The notes under the pieces were generated by a model. It had not been told where the DNA came from, searched no databases, and saw nothing but the letters and a program-made list of their open reading frames with translations. Position numbers and translations under genes: made by a program. 64,000 nucleotides of DNA from assembly GCA_022393335.1 (NCBI GenBank), contig JAJEKB010000487.1:62001-126000 (forward strand). Direction: 5' to 3'. Source of the stretch: Macrotrachela quadricornifera. Lineage: Eukaryota > Rotifera > Eurotatoria > Philodinida > Philodinidae. How positions within the stretch are numbered: the first letter of the stretch is position 1; each line of letters opens with the position of its first letter. This document shows, one piece after another, positions 11,852-23,061 of the stretch.

Positions 11852-14722
11852 ATGCCTAAATTAAAACATCAGATCGATATTAGTGATGAAATTTATAGTG
11901 AAACAAAAAATCTTCGTTCATCTAAAACAAATAAACGATTAAGACGTTTATGTACATTTGAACGTACTTATTATAAAAAGACCTGGGAAGTTAAAAAATC
12001 GTAAGTTATTTAAAAAATAATACAATTCTATGATAATTAAATAAATATATCATTTTTTAGAGGACATAATTTAGAAGATATACATCGTCTTGATGATGGT
12101 AATTTACGTTATGTAACACAAAATTTAACTTATTCATTAAATAAAAAAAAACGTTGGTTATTACCTGATATAATTGAAAAACGTATATGTGAATATACTC
12201 CTAATTCTGAAACACTTAAAACAAATAAAGGTGATCAAATATCAACAATTGATGAACGTCTTAAAATAGTTATGTATGAAAATGAAAATATTAATCATTC
12301 ATCTACTTGTTTACGCTATGCTAATAACCAAACAGAACCACATATATTACATAAAGATGGACGTAGATTTAATTCAACAACATTAACAAAATGGATAAAT
12401 TTTGATACACGTGAACGTAGGAATAGTCATCATCGAAATAATAATGATGATAGAATTAATCAACCAAATTTTGGTATCCAACAACGACCAGGATTTTTTC
12501 CTAGTGAAGTAACATATGAATTTTTATATCCAAAACTTCCATCATCAGAAACTCATAAAAATGGTAAAACATCATTATCATATTCAAATGGTGCATTTAG
12601 AAATGATTATTTTGGACGAGATCAAAGAGATACAAATAAACATAGACGAAAAGTACGAAGAAATGAATGTCTTAAATTTGATATCAATGAACAAGAATAT
12701 GATATAGAAAATGAAGATATTGATGATAATGCATCTATAATTACAACATCAGATATAATGGATGAAAATGAAAGATGGTCTATTGTTTTTGAAGATTTAG
12801 GTAAATATTTATAATTTATTTTCATATAAAATTCAATCCTAATCATTTTAGATAATCAAAATCAATTATCAACTTCTACTAGTTTTCCAATTGATTGTTT
12901 CATTCGTTCTACATTATCTAATAATGAATGTATTTCTTATTCAAATGATAATTTATCATATGTAACTAATGATTATAAAGCACATAAATATTTTGAACCT
13001 CCACCAACATCCAATGAAAATATTGAAAAGCCTTTAATTATAAATGAAAAATTAATACATTCTATTTCATATAAAAATGAATCTGATTTTCTTTCTTTAA
13101 TGCAACAATCAGCAATGAAAATAATTCAAGCAAATCTTTCACCACCAATATTTCTTCAACGAACATCTACATCACTTTTTTCTGTCATATATACTTATTG
13201 TCGAAAATCATCTATGGTTTATGCTACACTTAAATTTACTGATAGACATCCAGTTGTTATCCTTAATGAAAATAATATTACTTTAAAAGAATTAATTGAA
13301 TTAATTTCAAATAAATTAGATATAGATCAAATACAATCAATAAATAAACCAACAGAAAATTTTCATACTCATGTTGATCAATTGCGTGGTTCATTACCAG
13401 TACCAATAGGTGTTTCAAAAAATATGATTTTAGTTCAACCTAATTCTACAGATAAACAAACAGCATTACAGAATGAAAATATAAATAATAATAATCAACA
13501 AGAACAATCTCAAGAATGGTTTGATACAATACAAGATGAATATGATATGTTAGAATGTTCAATTTGTTGTGAAATTTTAACCACTAATGATGCTTATCAA
13601 CTTCTTCCTTGTAAGCATTTATTTTTTAAAATTAATATTAAAAAATATAATCTTTCTTTTTTTATAAAAGGTCATCATACTGTATGTCATTCATGTTTAA
13701 CATCATATATTCGTACAAGTATATCATCAGCAATATATTCTTCATCTAGTACTTCACCATTAACTTGTTTTCAACCAAATTGTTCAACACAATTAAATAC
13801 AGCTCTACTTCAAGCATTTGTTTCATATGAAATCTATCATTCATATAATCAATCATTAATAGATCGAAATTTATTTTCATCAGGTCATTATCGTAAATGT
13901 CCATCAAGTGCATGTTCAAAATTACTTATTATTAAAGATGATAATAAACCTTCATTAATGTGTACATGTGGTCAACGTGTTTGTTCAAAATGTTTAGAAG
14001 AATATCATTTTCCAGCAACATGTCAACAATATAAATCTTATGTTACACGTTTACGTGAAAGTGGTGATGATTTATTAAGTTTATCAAAAATTGGAGATAA
14101 TTCAAATTGTTATATAGCTGAAGGAAAAAATTGTCCAAATTGTGGTGAATTTGTTGAAAAGAATGGAGGTAAATTTCATCAATATAAAAATAAAACAAAT
14201 AAAATATTTTTACTATTTTAAGGTTGTCCTCATATGACATGTAAATGTGGTAATGAATATTGTTGGATGTGTTTGAAACGATGGTCAACACATAGTTATT
14301 CAGCTTGTTCGAATATACCTGAATCAACACATGAACTTCGTTCATCAACACGAAATCGTTTACATAATAAAGCAATTAATCATCGTCGTCAACGAAATCA
14401 ATATGCATATGATATATTATCATCAACTATACGACAATCAAATACTTGTTCACTTCATTATGATATACTTTTATCAACTTATATTGATTTAAATACATTA
14501 GCAGAATTTATTTATGTTTTATTACAACGACGACGTACTGATGTAAATATTCGTGCTGTTTTAGGTCGAACAGCAAATCGTTTAGAATCTGATGCATTTC
14601 AAATAAAATTACAAGTTGAACGTGAACAAATTAAAATTAATCATATTCAAAATATACGTTCAAGACTTGAACGAACTCTTATAAATTTATTATATATGAA
14701 AAAGAATAAGGTTTTAGTGTAA
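11852..14722 (+). CDS. Large RBR-type E3 ubiquitin ligase, Asn-rich N-terminus
   Basis: Five exons (11852-12000, 12061-12800, 12852-13610, 13671-14168, 14223-14722) encode about 881 residues. The first 550 residues are polar, rich in Asn/Asp/Ser and without a recognised domain. The C-terminal third is an RBR module: RING1 (C-S-I-C ... P-C-H-H-T-V-C-H-S-C), IBR (C-P-S-S-A-C ... C-T-C ... C-S-K-C ... H ... C) and RING2 (C-P-N-C ... G-G-C-P-H-M-T-C-K-C ... C-W-M-C). The catalytic Cys codon lies next to the last exon junction. I place a 60-bp intron at 13611-13670 although it is in frame and stop-free, because removing it restores canonical RING1 spacing. RING2 is followed by about 150 helical, basic residues. 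It resembles ARIH/ANKIB1-type RBRs, but I cannot assign an orthologue. Confidence 0.85.
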
Positions 14723-16205
14723 TTTATATATTTTTTGGATATTCGAATTTTAAAACTAGTTTATATATATATTTTTTTTTCTATTATTGTTTTTCATATG
14801 ATGAAGTTGGGTCTGTGATATGAGTATAAAAAATAAATTTTATTATGGGATTGAATGGTTTAGATCGAGAATTATATTTTTTTTTTGATAATAAAGGTTA
14901 TGAATCATTACTTATACTACAGTTAAAAAGATCGGTTATTTTTTTTCAACATTGCTCAACATTTATCGAAGAAAGGTTCTATCATAATAGCATCAAATTA
15001 CTTAAAATAGTATGACATATACAAATGTAACTTCATTCTTTTAAATAGAAAACAACAACAAAGACAAAACCAAAAATTTATGTAAGAAGATAATGCATAA
15101 TTGACTCTCAATACGACAGAGAAAGCTTGGAAATTACAGCTATTTGCAAAAAAAACTTGCACATCTTGCTTTGAAGATATCTCTTTACATATATATTCAC
15201 TTGGATTGTTTCATCGTTCAAGTAATAGATCAGTAAGAGAATTATGTTCGATCATAATTCAAATTTTTATTTATCCGTCTTTGTAAAAAATAATAACAAA
15301 CGATCACACGTTCAAAGACACTACACAATTTATTATAGCATTAATACAAACATTTTAAAACCATTTCTCAAAGCATTGTTTGGTTGCAAGAATGTTGTCG
15401 TTAAAACAAAACGTTTTTTTAAAATATGTATGAACAATTTAGACCCAATACATAATCCCAAGTATCTTGTCAAGGATTTTATAAAAGTAATACGATGACA
15501 AATTTCTAATAAACGAAGTATGAAGTTTTTGCTGTCGTCGATTGCTAAGACATTAAGTGAATAATAATTCTCATCATTCGTTTTTATTAGTTTTTGTGCA
15601 TAAATGTTCTCCTTGTCAATATCATGAATATACTATGATGAACGAACTATTTCATGTTCATATCTGTTAGGATACGAGACATTCTTTTTTTCACCTTTTC
15701 TTCGTTCTGTCACCATCTATATGTATGACTCGAATGTCACATAGGCTTCTCTTCTCTATGATCATGGATTCTCCCTATCATTTACTTTGTCCTTCTTCTT
15801 CTTTTTCCATGTCTTACACGAGTACGGGTTTATTCCACTAATCTTCTGCTCATTATCTGTTTGTTCATGTCATTTTCTTTGGGTTTTTCCTGATATTTCG
15901 CAGTATGTTATTTTCCCCCGTTTCATTGGTATATACAGTGGGTGTTTTTCTGAATAAAGGGAGAGGAGTTAGATAGCGAGCAATACATTTAATTGCTTTG
16001 CTAAGTGTTTGAGGACATTTATATGATGATTGTTTACTATTTGTACCTTCAAGTTTTCTTTGGTACGATATTTTTTTGATCTTTCTTTTTGCCTATTACG
16101 TAATTGCTGTAATGAATAATCATTCAAATTTTTACGTCTATTATTATCACGAATGCATGATCTTTCTTTCATTTGATCAAAGAAGGTAGCACTTTTTCTG
16201 TGAGT
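14723..16205. other. Gene-poor spacer
   Basis: AT-rich sequence without a supported gene. A 67-codon minus-strand frame at 15969-16172 has a basic, gene-like composition and lies hard against the element at 16208; it is discussed under rejected items. Confidence 0.35.
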
Positions 16206-16207
16206 TA

Positions 16208-17209
16208 TACCTCATCCCCTAGATTTTGTTCCTTTAATTATTTTTTTATTGAGACTGAGATGAGGATATAAGATGGCGAAATTATTTCGTGGACTTATCT
16301 AGTATTAGAGAAAAAAATCAATACTTTAGGATATAGACCATTTTCACTTAATATTGTCTCCCTCCATCATATCAAAATCTATATCTCACCTATAGTTGCA
16401 TGTATAACAACCAAATTTTTGCTGCATATACAGCTAAAGATTCTCTATAAAATAAAACTAAAATCATCTTATTCAATGACTATATTGACGATCATTGCCT
16501 ATTATAAAAAATTCTCTATTTAATACTTATTTTTCAATACATAGCAGATATTGTTTAATCTATAACTTCAGAAAGACTTTCAGCTAAAAAGTGAAATTTT
16601 CACTAAAAATGCAGCTTATAAAATCTATCAAATAAAAAAAGACAAGCAAAAAGATATGTCAACCTTTATAAGTAGGATTCAAACTTCTGAAGAGACAGAG
16701 TTTATAAGGCAAAACATATCAGAAAACAGATAGTTTCTCAAGGTTTCAGTTGTCAAAAGTTACGTTTTATGAAAAATAAATATTATATTCAGAATCAGCA
16801 TGTGAAAATGCACCAAAAATTTTAATTTTTATCCTGAAATATTTACCATCAAAATTTGTTCCCGTAGGAGGGCACAGGTAAATATTATCAAGTAAAAAGC
16901 CTGGGCAGGTAGGAGTACGAAGAAAAATTTTGATAGAAATATTTCGTACGAAAAAATAACGTTTGTGGTAGATTTTGATACGCTGATTCTGAATATCAGG
17001 CTTATTTTCCGCCAAAAGCAATTTTAATAACTGAAACCCCGAAATATTAACTGTTTTTGTGGTATTTTATATGGAAGCCCACTCTTTCTTAAAATATCAG
17101 TTTTTTTGCCAACAGTAAAAATGTCTATCGAATGAATTTGTGATCTTATATCTTCACCTCAGTCTCAATAAAAAAATAATTAAAGGAACAAAATCTAGGG
17201 GATGGGATT
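16208..17209. mobile_element. Foldback/MITE element, 1,002 bp, TA target duplication
   Basis: Inverted termini share CATCCCCTAGATTTTGTTCC and continue near-perfectly for about 60 bp on both sides (left from about 16213, right ending about 17204). TA dinucleotides flank the element at 16206-16207 and 17210-17211. The interior has its own smaller inverted block (ATTCAGAATCAGC at about 16788 and its complement at about 16981). No transposase is encoded. Terminal sequence differs from the element at 3906, so this is a separate family with the same TA duplication habit. Confidence 0.82.
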
Positions 17210-17211
17210 TA

Positions 17212-18902
17212 GGCGCCACTTTATTTTACTTTATTTTTTCAATAAAATTTATTTGATACATTTTTTGTCATTCAGCATTTGATTTTGCCGTTAATTCAGT
17301 TCAGATAAAAACATTTTTGATTTGTACTAGTTCAATTTAAAATTCTCCTAGTTGAAATCAAAATTATTCTAAAGTAAACTAGGAAAATTTTAAACTGAGC
17401 TAGTGCAAATGAGAGTATTTTCATTTGGTTGAACTGAATTTCAATCTGTCCTACGACATATACATTACAATTTGAGAGAAATGCTTGCACAATACTAAGA
17501 AGCTCATTTCACTTGGCACACTCATTCAATGGAATTCTTCTATTGATAAAATTCAATATGGCTTTTTTATACGTTATGAAGATATTTCAGAATAGATAAT
17601 AACAATTAATATTAATGAATATTTAATTTTTAAAATTCCCTACAAAAATCTTCCAAAATTATTAACAGAACAGTATGGTCGATATTTACAAGCTTCTGTT
17701 ATTCTAGAAAATCAAAAATTTTGTCTTGATAATCAATGGTAATTCATTAATAAATTCATTTTATCAATTGAAGAAATTTATTGTACTTGCTCATTATCCT
17801 ATAAAATATGATAGAATTATTTCAAGTTGTCTAGAAAATGATTATATAGAAGATTCTACTACTCGAAATCGCTTTGTCAATCAATGATTTATTGAAATCT
17901 ATAAGAATTTAATAGAGTGTTTATTCAAACACAATAAATAGCGACACCTAACTAAATATATTATCAATATTTAATTTATTTTTTTTTTCTTTTCTCATAT
18001 TTAATTAATAAAAAGAAATTTCATTATTTTAATAAAACTTTTTCTATTATCAATTTGTTAATTGTTATATACTATATAAATTTTCGTTCGATTTTGATTA
18101 TTCGAGGAACAGAATTTAATTTGATTATATGAATATTATCAGTCTCTATCGAATGATATTCCTGCAAAAGACTAAACGTATAACAAATCACAAGTAAGAC
18201 AGATTATTTTATACGATCGATAATACTTAATATATTCTATAGAAAATTTACAATTATATAAATAATAGATTCAACACAGAATACTTTAGTTTAAAGGTTT
18301 AATGAAGTGCAGAAGTGTATTTAAATCAATATTTAACAAAAATATTCATTATATATCATTTACTTTATTTCATTTTTCAACTAAACACGAAATATTTAAT
18401 AACAATACTTTCATCATATATATAAACAAATATCATCATTGATCAATTGTCAGTGAATATTTATATAGGTAAAATTTCTTGTTTTTCTACTGTAATTAAC
18501 CTTCACATCACATATAATTGATTCAGTAAATTATGATAATAAAAATCTGTTATATGGTATGAACTTATTTCGACTCACGTTATCACCCGTTACTATTGAG
18601 CTATCATTGATGTCAAAACGTTTTTTTCCTTATCCATTAACAAATCTGATCATATTCAAAAAAAAAAATACGCATATATATATATGCATGTTAGTATCAC
18701 GTCATTTGTTCAGGTAGCCATAAGGTAACCATATATATTACTTAACCATTTTCTCTCTTTACTGTTCTGCACTGTTTGTCAGGGCTGATTTTTTATCTAA
18801 TATTCATGATTGCCAAATACGAAACAAGCAATTATGCATTCGTAACCTTTCATTTCTATACAATTATTTATCGAAACGAAGAGAAATTGTCAGGATAAAA
18901 AT
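17212..18902. other. Spacer with possible decayed exon
   Basis: AT-rich spacer. Around 17639-17745 a stretch has coding-like codon choice in one frame (Pro-Tyr-Lys-Asn-Leu-Pro onward) and stops at TAA. It has no ATG or homologue I recognise, so at most it is a gene remnant. A long hairpin at 17293-17440 is listed separately. Confidence 0.35.
17293..17440. repeat. Long imperfect hairpin, about 62-bp arms
   Basis: Sequence from 17293 (AATTCAGTTCAG) to about 17354 (CCTAGTT) is the imperfect reverse complement of 17377 (AACTAGG) to 17440 (GAACTGAATT), with a 22-bp loop. It is a short foldback element or structural remnant; flanking duplication is not clear. Confidence 0.7.
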
Positions 18903-20330
18903 ATGCTTGCATCATCATCATACGGACAAAGAGATCCAGCAGCACCAACAGACCAATATCAACATAAGGAATCTATATGGAGAGTAATTCTTGATATAAT
19001 TAGTCTTATTATATGTAAATATATATATATTTTCTTGTTTAACAATTTTAAATCTTAAATTTATTTAGTACTTGTCATAACAATTCTTGCACATTTTGTT
19101 GCAAAACCATTTACACGTGGCTTTTACTGCTCAGATACATCAATACAATATCCATATAAAGATAATACAATACCAACTTCTGCTGCTGTTATTTTATCAA
19201 TTGGTTTACCAATTCTTTGGGTGAATTAGTGACATCATAAGTCTGAAAAGAATGATTTTTTTTTAATTATGATTTTAGATGTGGATTACAGAATTTGCTA
19301 AACGACTTTATTTTCGATGGTATCCAAAACAAATGTTTTTAACTCGTTTAGAATTGTGTGGTAAAAGAATACTGACGATATCTCCATTTATTCGTAATTT
19401 ATATATGCTCACTGGTAGTTAAATAAATTTTTGTAAAATAATATGTAATTATTTATTTGATTTAGTAATATTCTTTTATGGTTATCTTACAACATGGGTA
19501 TTAACTGAAATCGCAAAAAATTTTGTTGGAGGATTAAGACCACATTTTAGAGCTGTATGTAGGCCTACTTTCGATTGCACAACTGTTACATCATTAAGTC
19601 AATTTAATGCTTATCTTCAAGAAAATATCGATTTTACATGTCAAAATACAGATTATTCAGCTGTACGAGAAGCACGGTAATACGATAATTATTTAGAATA
19701 ATTTATATATATATATATATATATCGATATAATCCGAATCATAGATGTAGACATGTTAAAATCTATTCATTTTAATATGTAAAAAATTTAGTATGACAAG
19801 AAATTTGTATTGTTTCTTTTTTCTTTAATTTAGTCGATCGTTTTTCAGCGGACATTCGTCATCAATGTTTTGTAAGTTGATATTAATATTTTGTTTATTT
19901 TATGTCATATATATTAGATGGATTCACTTGGTTAATTATGTATATTCATGTAGCATGGTCATGGCGACATTTAGGTATTGTTGGTCATTTATTTCAAGTT
20001 GGTATTGCTATACTTGCTTTTTATATTGGTAATAAAAGATATGTTTATTTTCATCTAATATTATTTGTATTTTTATTTATAATAGCTTATTCTCGTATTA
20101 GTGATTTTCATCATCATTGGTATGATGTATTAGTTGGTATTATAGTTGGTGCATTCGTTGCATTTTTTACATTTAAATTTATTTTAAATTGGCGTCATTA
20201 TAGTCCATATTTTCTTCCTCATATAGTAACTTCTCGATCATCAATACAACCAGTTTTTCAACGAAGAAACGGTAATCTACGACATAGATTTCCATCTAAT
20301 GAACTACAACAAGTTCGTTATTATCAATAA
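18903..20330 (+). CDS. Lipid phosphate phosphatase (PAP2 type), copy 1
   Basis: Six exons (18903-19014, 19069-19220, 19279-19414, 19466-19676, 19834-19871, 19918-20330) encode about 353 residues with six predicted membrane segments. The three PAP2 catalytic motifs are intact: K-N-F-V-G-G-L-R-P (K..RP), S-G-H-S, and S-R-I-S-D-F-H-H-H-W-Y-D (SR..H..D). Enzymes of this family (PLPP1-3) dephosphorylate phosphatidate, lysophosphatidate and sphingosine-1-phosphate at the outer leaflet or ER lumen. The S-G-H-S motif is carried on a 38-bp micro-exon. A second PAP2 gene starts 120 bp after the stop, so this is a tandem pair. Confidence 0.88.
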
Positions 20331-20450
20331 AATAAAAACTTTTTCTTATTTATTGTTTGATTTTATTTGTATGTGAAATAATAAAAAAAGATATTTTTTA
20401 AATTTATAGATTTAATTTTATAAATAACTAGGATATTTTCTTTTTCTCAA

Positions 20451-23061
20451 ATGAACAATAGTCCATTACATTATCATGCATCTCCAAGTCAACAACAATA
20501 TCATGATGATTCAGTAATCATAGCAACCAAATGGACGCAAAAGCCTACTGTGCTCGTTCGAAGGTATCTTTTTTTTTTGTCGTTTCTATGAAAAAGAACG
20601 CTATATATAAACATGCATGGAAGTTTACCCATTCATTCCATCGTCAGTAAAAAAAAAGATGAGTAGCGCTAAGAGTAAAGTGGAAGCTTCAACTACTCCA
20701 TACGATTCGATGGAGATATTAGCAGCAGACGTTCGCAGGTATTTTCATGAGAATAAAAATAAATCATTAAAAACATCTGTAGCCATATCGATAAATTTTT
20801 TTTTTATATTTTAGTGATCAACATACATTGAGACCAATTTCATTAATAAAATTAATTTTGGATGGTATTTCACTTGTTCTTGGTTTGTTTATTTAATTTT
20901 ATAATTATTATTTAGTATTTTTTTCTTTTTGAATAGTACTTGTAACATGGTTAATATTTAAGTATTTTATCAAACCAATTCGACGACCATTTTTATGTTC
21001 AGATTTAAATTTATATCATCCACGACCACCAGTAAATGTTTTTCCATCATGGCTTTTATTTGTGTGTGCAATTATTATACCATTAATTGTTGTATGTCAA
21101 TTCTTTTTTCAATAAGATGATTCTTTTATTTTTTATTTTTATTTATTTAGATACTTCTTTCGGAGGGTATTCGTTGGTATTATTTATTTCGTATAAAAGC
21201 AGCATATGTTGTTTATAAAATTCGAATTTGTTCAACAGTTTATAGTATTCCAGAATGGTTAGGAAATCTGTATATTGTTATTGGTATATAGTTTTTTTTT
21301 ATGAATTATTATAAAATTGATTAGAAGTTTTTCTTGTATTTTTTTTTAAATAGGAATTTTTCTTTTTGCTAATGGTGTTAATTCATTTTTAACAAATGTT
21401 GGCAAAGTTTCTGTTGGTCGTCTTCGTCCACATTTTATTCCATCATGTTTTAATAAATTTAGTTATAACGAATTTTGTACAGATCCTAATCAATGGATTG
21501 TTAATTATACCTGTATTGGTGAATTAAGTACTGTTGTTAAAGAAAAAGATGGAGCTTATGATATTCGGTAAGTTTTATTTTACTAAAAATAAATTTTAAA
21601 TAAATGAAAAAATAGTTATAATGTCTTTAGATTGATAATAAAAATATAAAAGTAAATCGTAGAAATATGTTTAAAAAAAAATTAAAATTTTTCATTTTAA
21701 CATTGTAGAAAAAGGTGCTTAAATTACTCATACATATAGATAAAATACTATTAGAACTATCCTTTTGAGTTTAAAATTTGAAACATAATAAAGCTATTTA
21801 AATTTGTTTAACATACATTTTGGTTTGTGAATTCAACCCTATTGTTAATGCATCTCGATGTTAATCATAGTGTGTCACTATCTGTTTTTAGATTGTGTTT
21901 CATAAAAGAAATTATAAAAGTTATTAAGAAAATAATAGATGACCCAGAACAAATGGCACCATTGCTATTTTAAAAACTTCTCTCCTATTACTCGTTTAAT
22001 TTAAATACATTTTTAATCAAATCATAGTTATAAAAAAGTAGTGGGTTGCACATAATGAATGGTCGTACTTTGTGTTCTTCCTATTTAAAAATTACAGCAT
22101 GAAAATGGTATATAGTTATGGTTTTATAAAGAATCGCAAATGTTATATATTGATTTATTAAGCGAATAATAGAGAAGAAATTTATCAAATACTAATAGCG
22201 CAATTTATTCTAGGTCATCCGTTATTTTGATCTTCAATAATAGCAGAAAAATTGAAAATTTATATTTTATTAATAGAGTAATCTTTATGAATGCAATTCA
22301 TGTCTTAACGTTTTTTTAATATCAGCTAATGTCTATATAGTTTATTGTTATGCTTTCGCTATTACAATAATGCTTGAATATATTGTGTTATTTAATACAC
22401 TAGTAGCTAATTATCGTGTACTTTTTTTTAACTATTGTTTGATAAGTAAATTATTTAAGAACTTTTGAATCGTATCTCTAACAAATAATTTCAACAGACT
22501 AAATAATTATATATTTAAAAAATCTTTTTTTTTTTTTGCTAGGCAATCATTTCCATCAGGTCATTCATCAACAGCTTTCTGTGGTTTAATTTTTTTGGCA
22601 GTAAATTTGATTTTTATTTCTTCTTAAAAAAAACCAATCTATAATTTTACTTTTATTTTTAGCTTTATATTCATAAAGTTTGGAATTATCGTAATATTAG
22701 TTTATTTCCATATATTCTAGAAACAGCTTGTTTTGCTTTAGCTGCATATATTGGTTAGTAACTATTAATAATCTTTTTTGTTTAAAATAAATTTAAATAT
22801 TTCTTTATTTATTTTTCAGGTATTACACGTATTTCAGATAATCGCCATCATCCTACGGATGTTCTTGCCGGGGCTATTTTAGGAACTATTATTGCTATTA
22901 TTGGTGTAAGAAAGTTTTATTCATTTTTAAAATTGATAATTTCTTTTTCGTATATTATTTAGTTTCGTTATATGGTGGTGTCTTTTAAACGAGCAGTTTT
23001 AATGACTTCTGGTAATGGAACAACAAGAGAAAGAAGTACTGACCTTGAAGTCGTACAATAA
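20451..23061 (+). CDS. Lipid phosphate phosphatase (PAP2 type), copy 2, alternative first exons
   Basis: Common exons are 20815-20882, 20937-21091, 21151-21283, 21354-21567, 22543-22600, 22663-22753, 22820-22905 and 22963-23061. Two first exons fit: 20451-20563 and 20617-20738. Both end in phase 2 on a V-R-S junction and both give an open protein of 338 or 341 residues; they cannot be joined to each other without a stop. PAP2 motifs are present: K-V-S-V-G-R-L-R-P, P-S-G-H-S-S, and T-R-I-S-D-N-R-H-H-P-T-D, where the usual Ser of motif 3 is Thr. Activity on phosphatidate/lysophospholipids is inferred from family. A 975-bp intron (21568-22542) is much longer than its neighbours. Confidence 0.86.
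21568..22542. other. Long intron of PAP2 copy 2
   Basis: This 975-bp intron has GTAAGT at the donor and a T-run plus GCTAG at the acceptor. No gene or repeat is recognised inside it. Confidence 0.5.

Noticed and set aside
15969..16172. 67-codon minus-strand frame with basic, gene-like composition beside the element at 16208
   Set aside because: No homologue recognised, no splice context and no conserved motif. The element could have truncated a gene here, but nothing coding is seen across it.
17639..17885. Coding-like fragment with gene-like codon choice
   Set aside because: No start codon, splice sites or recognised family; kept only as a possible remnant in the spacer note.
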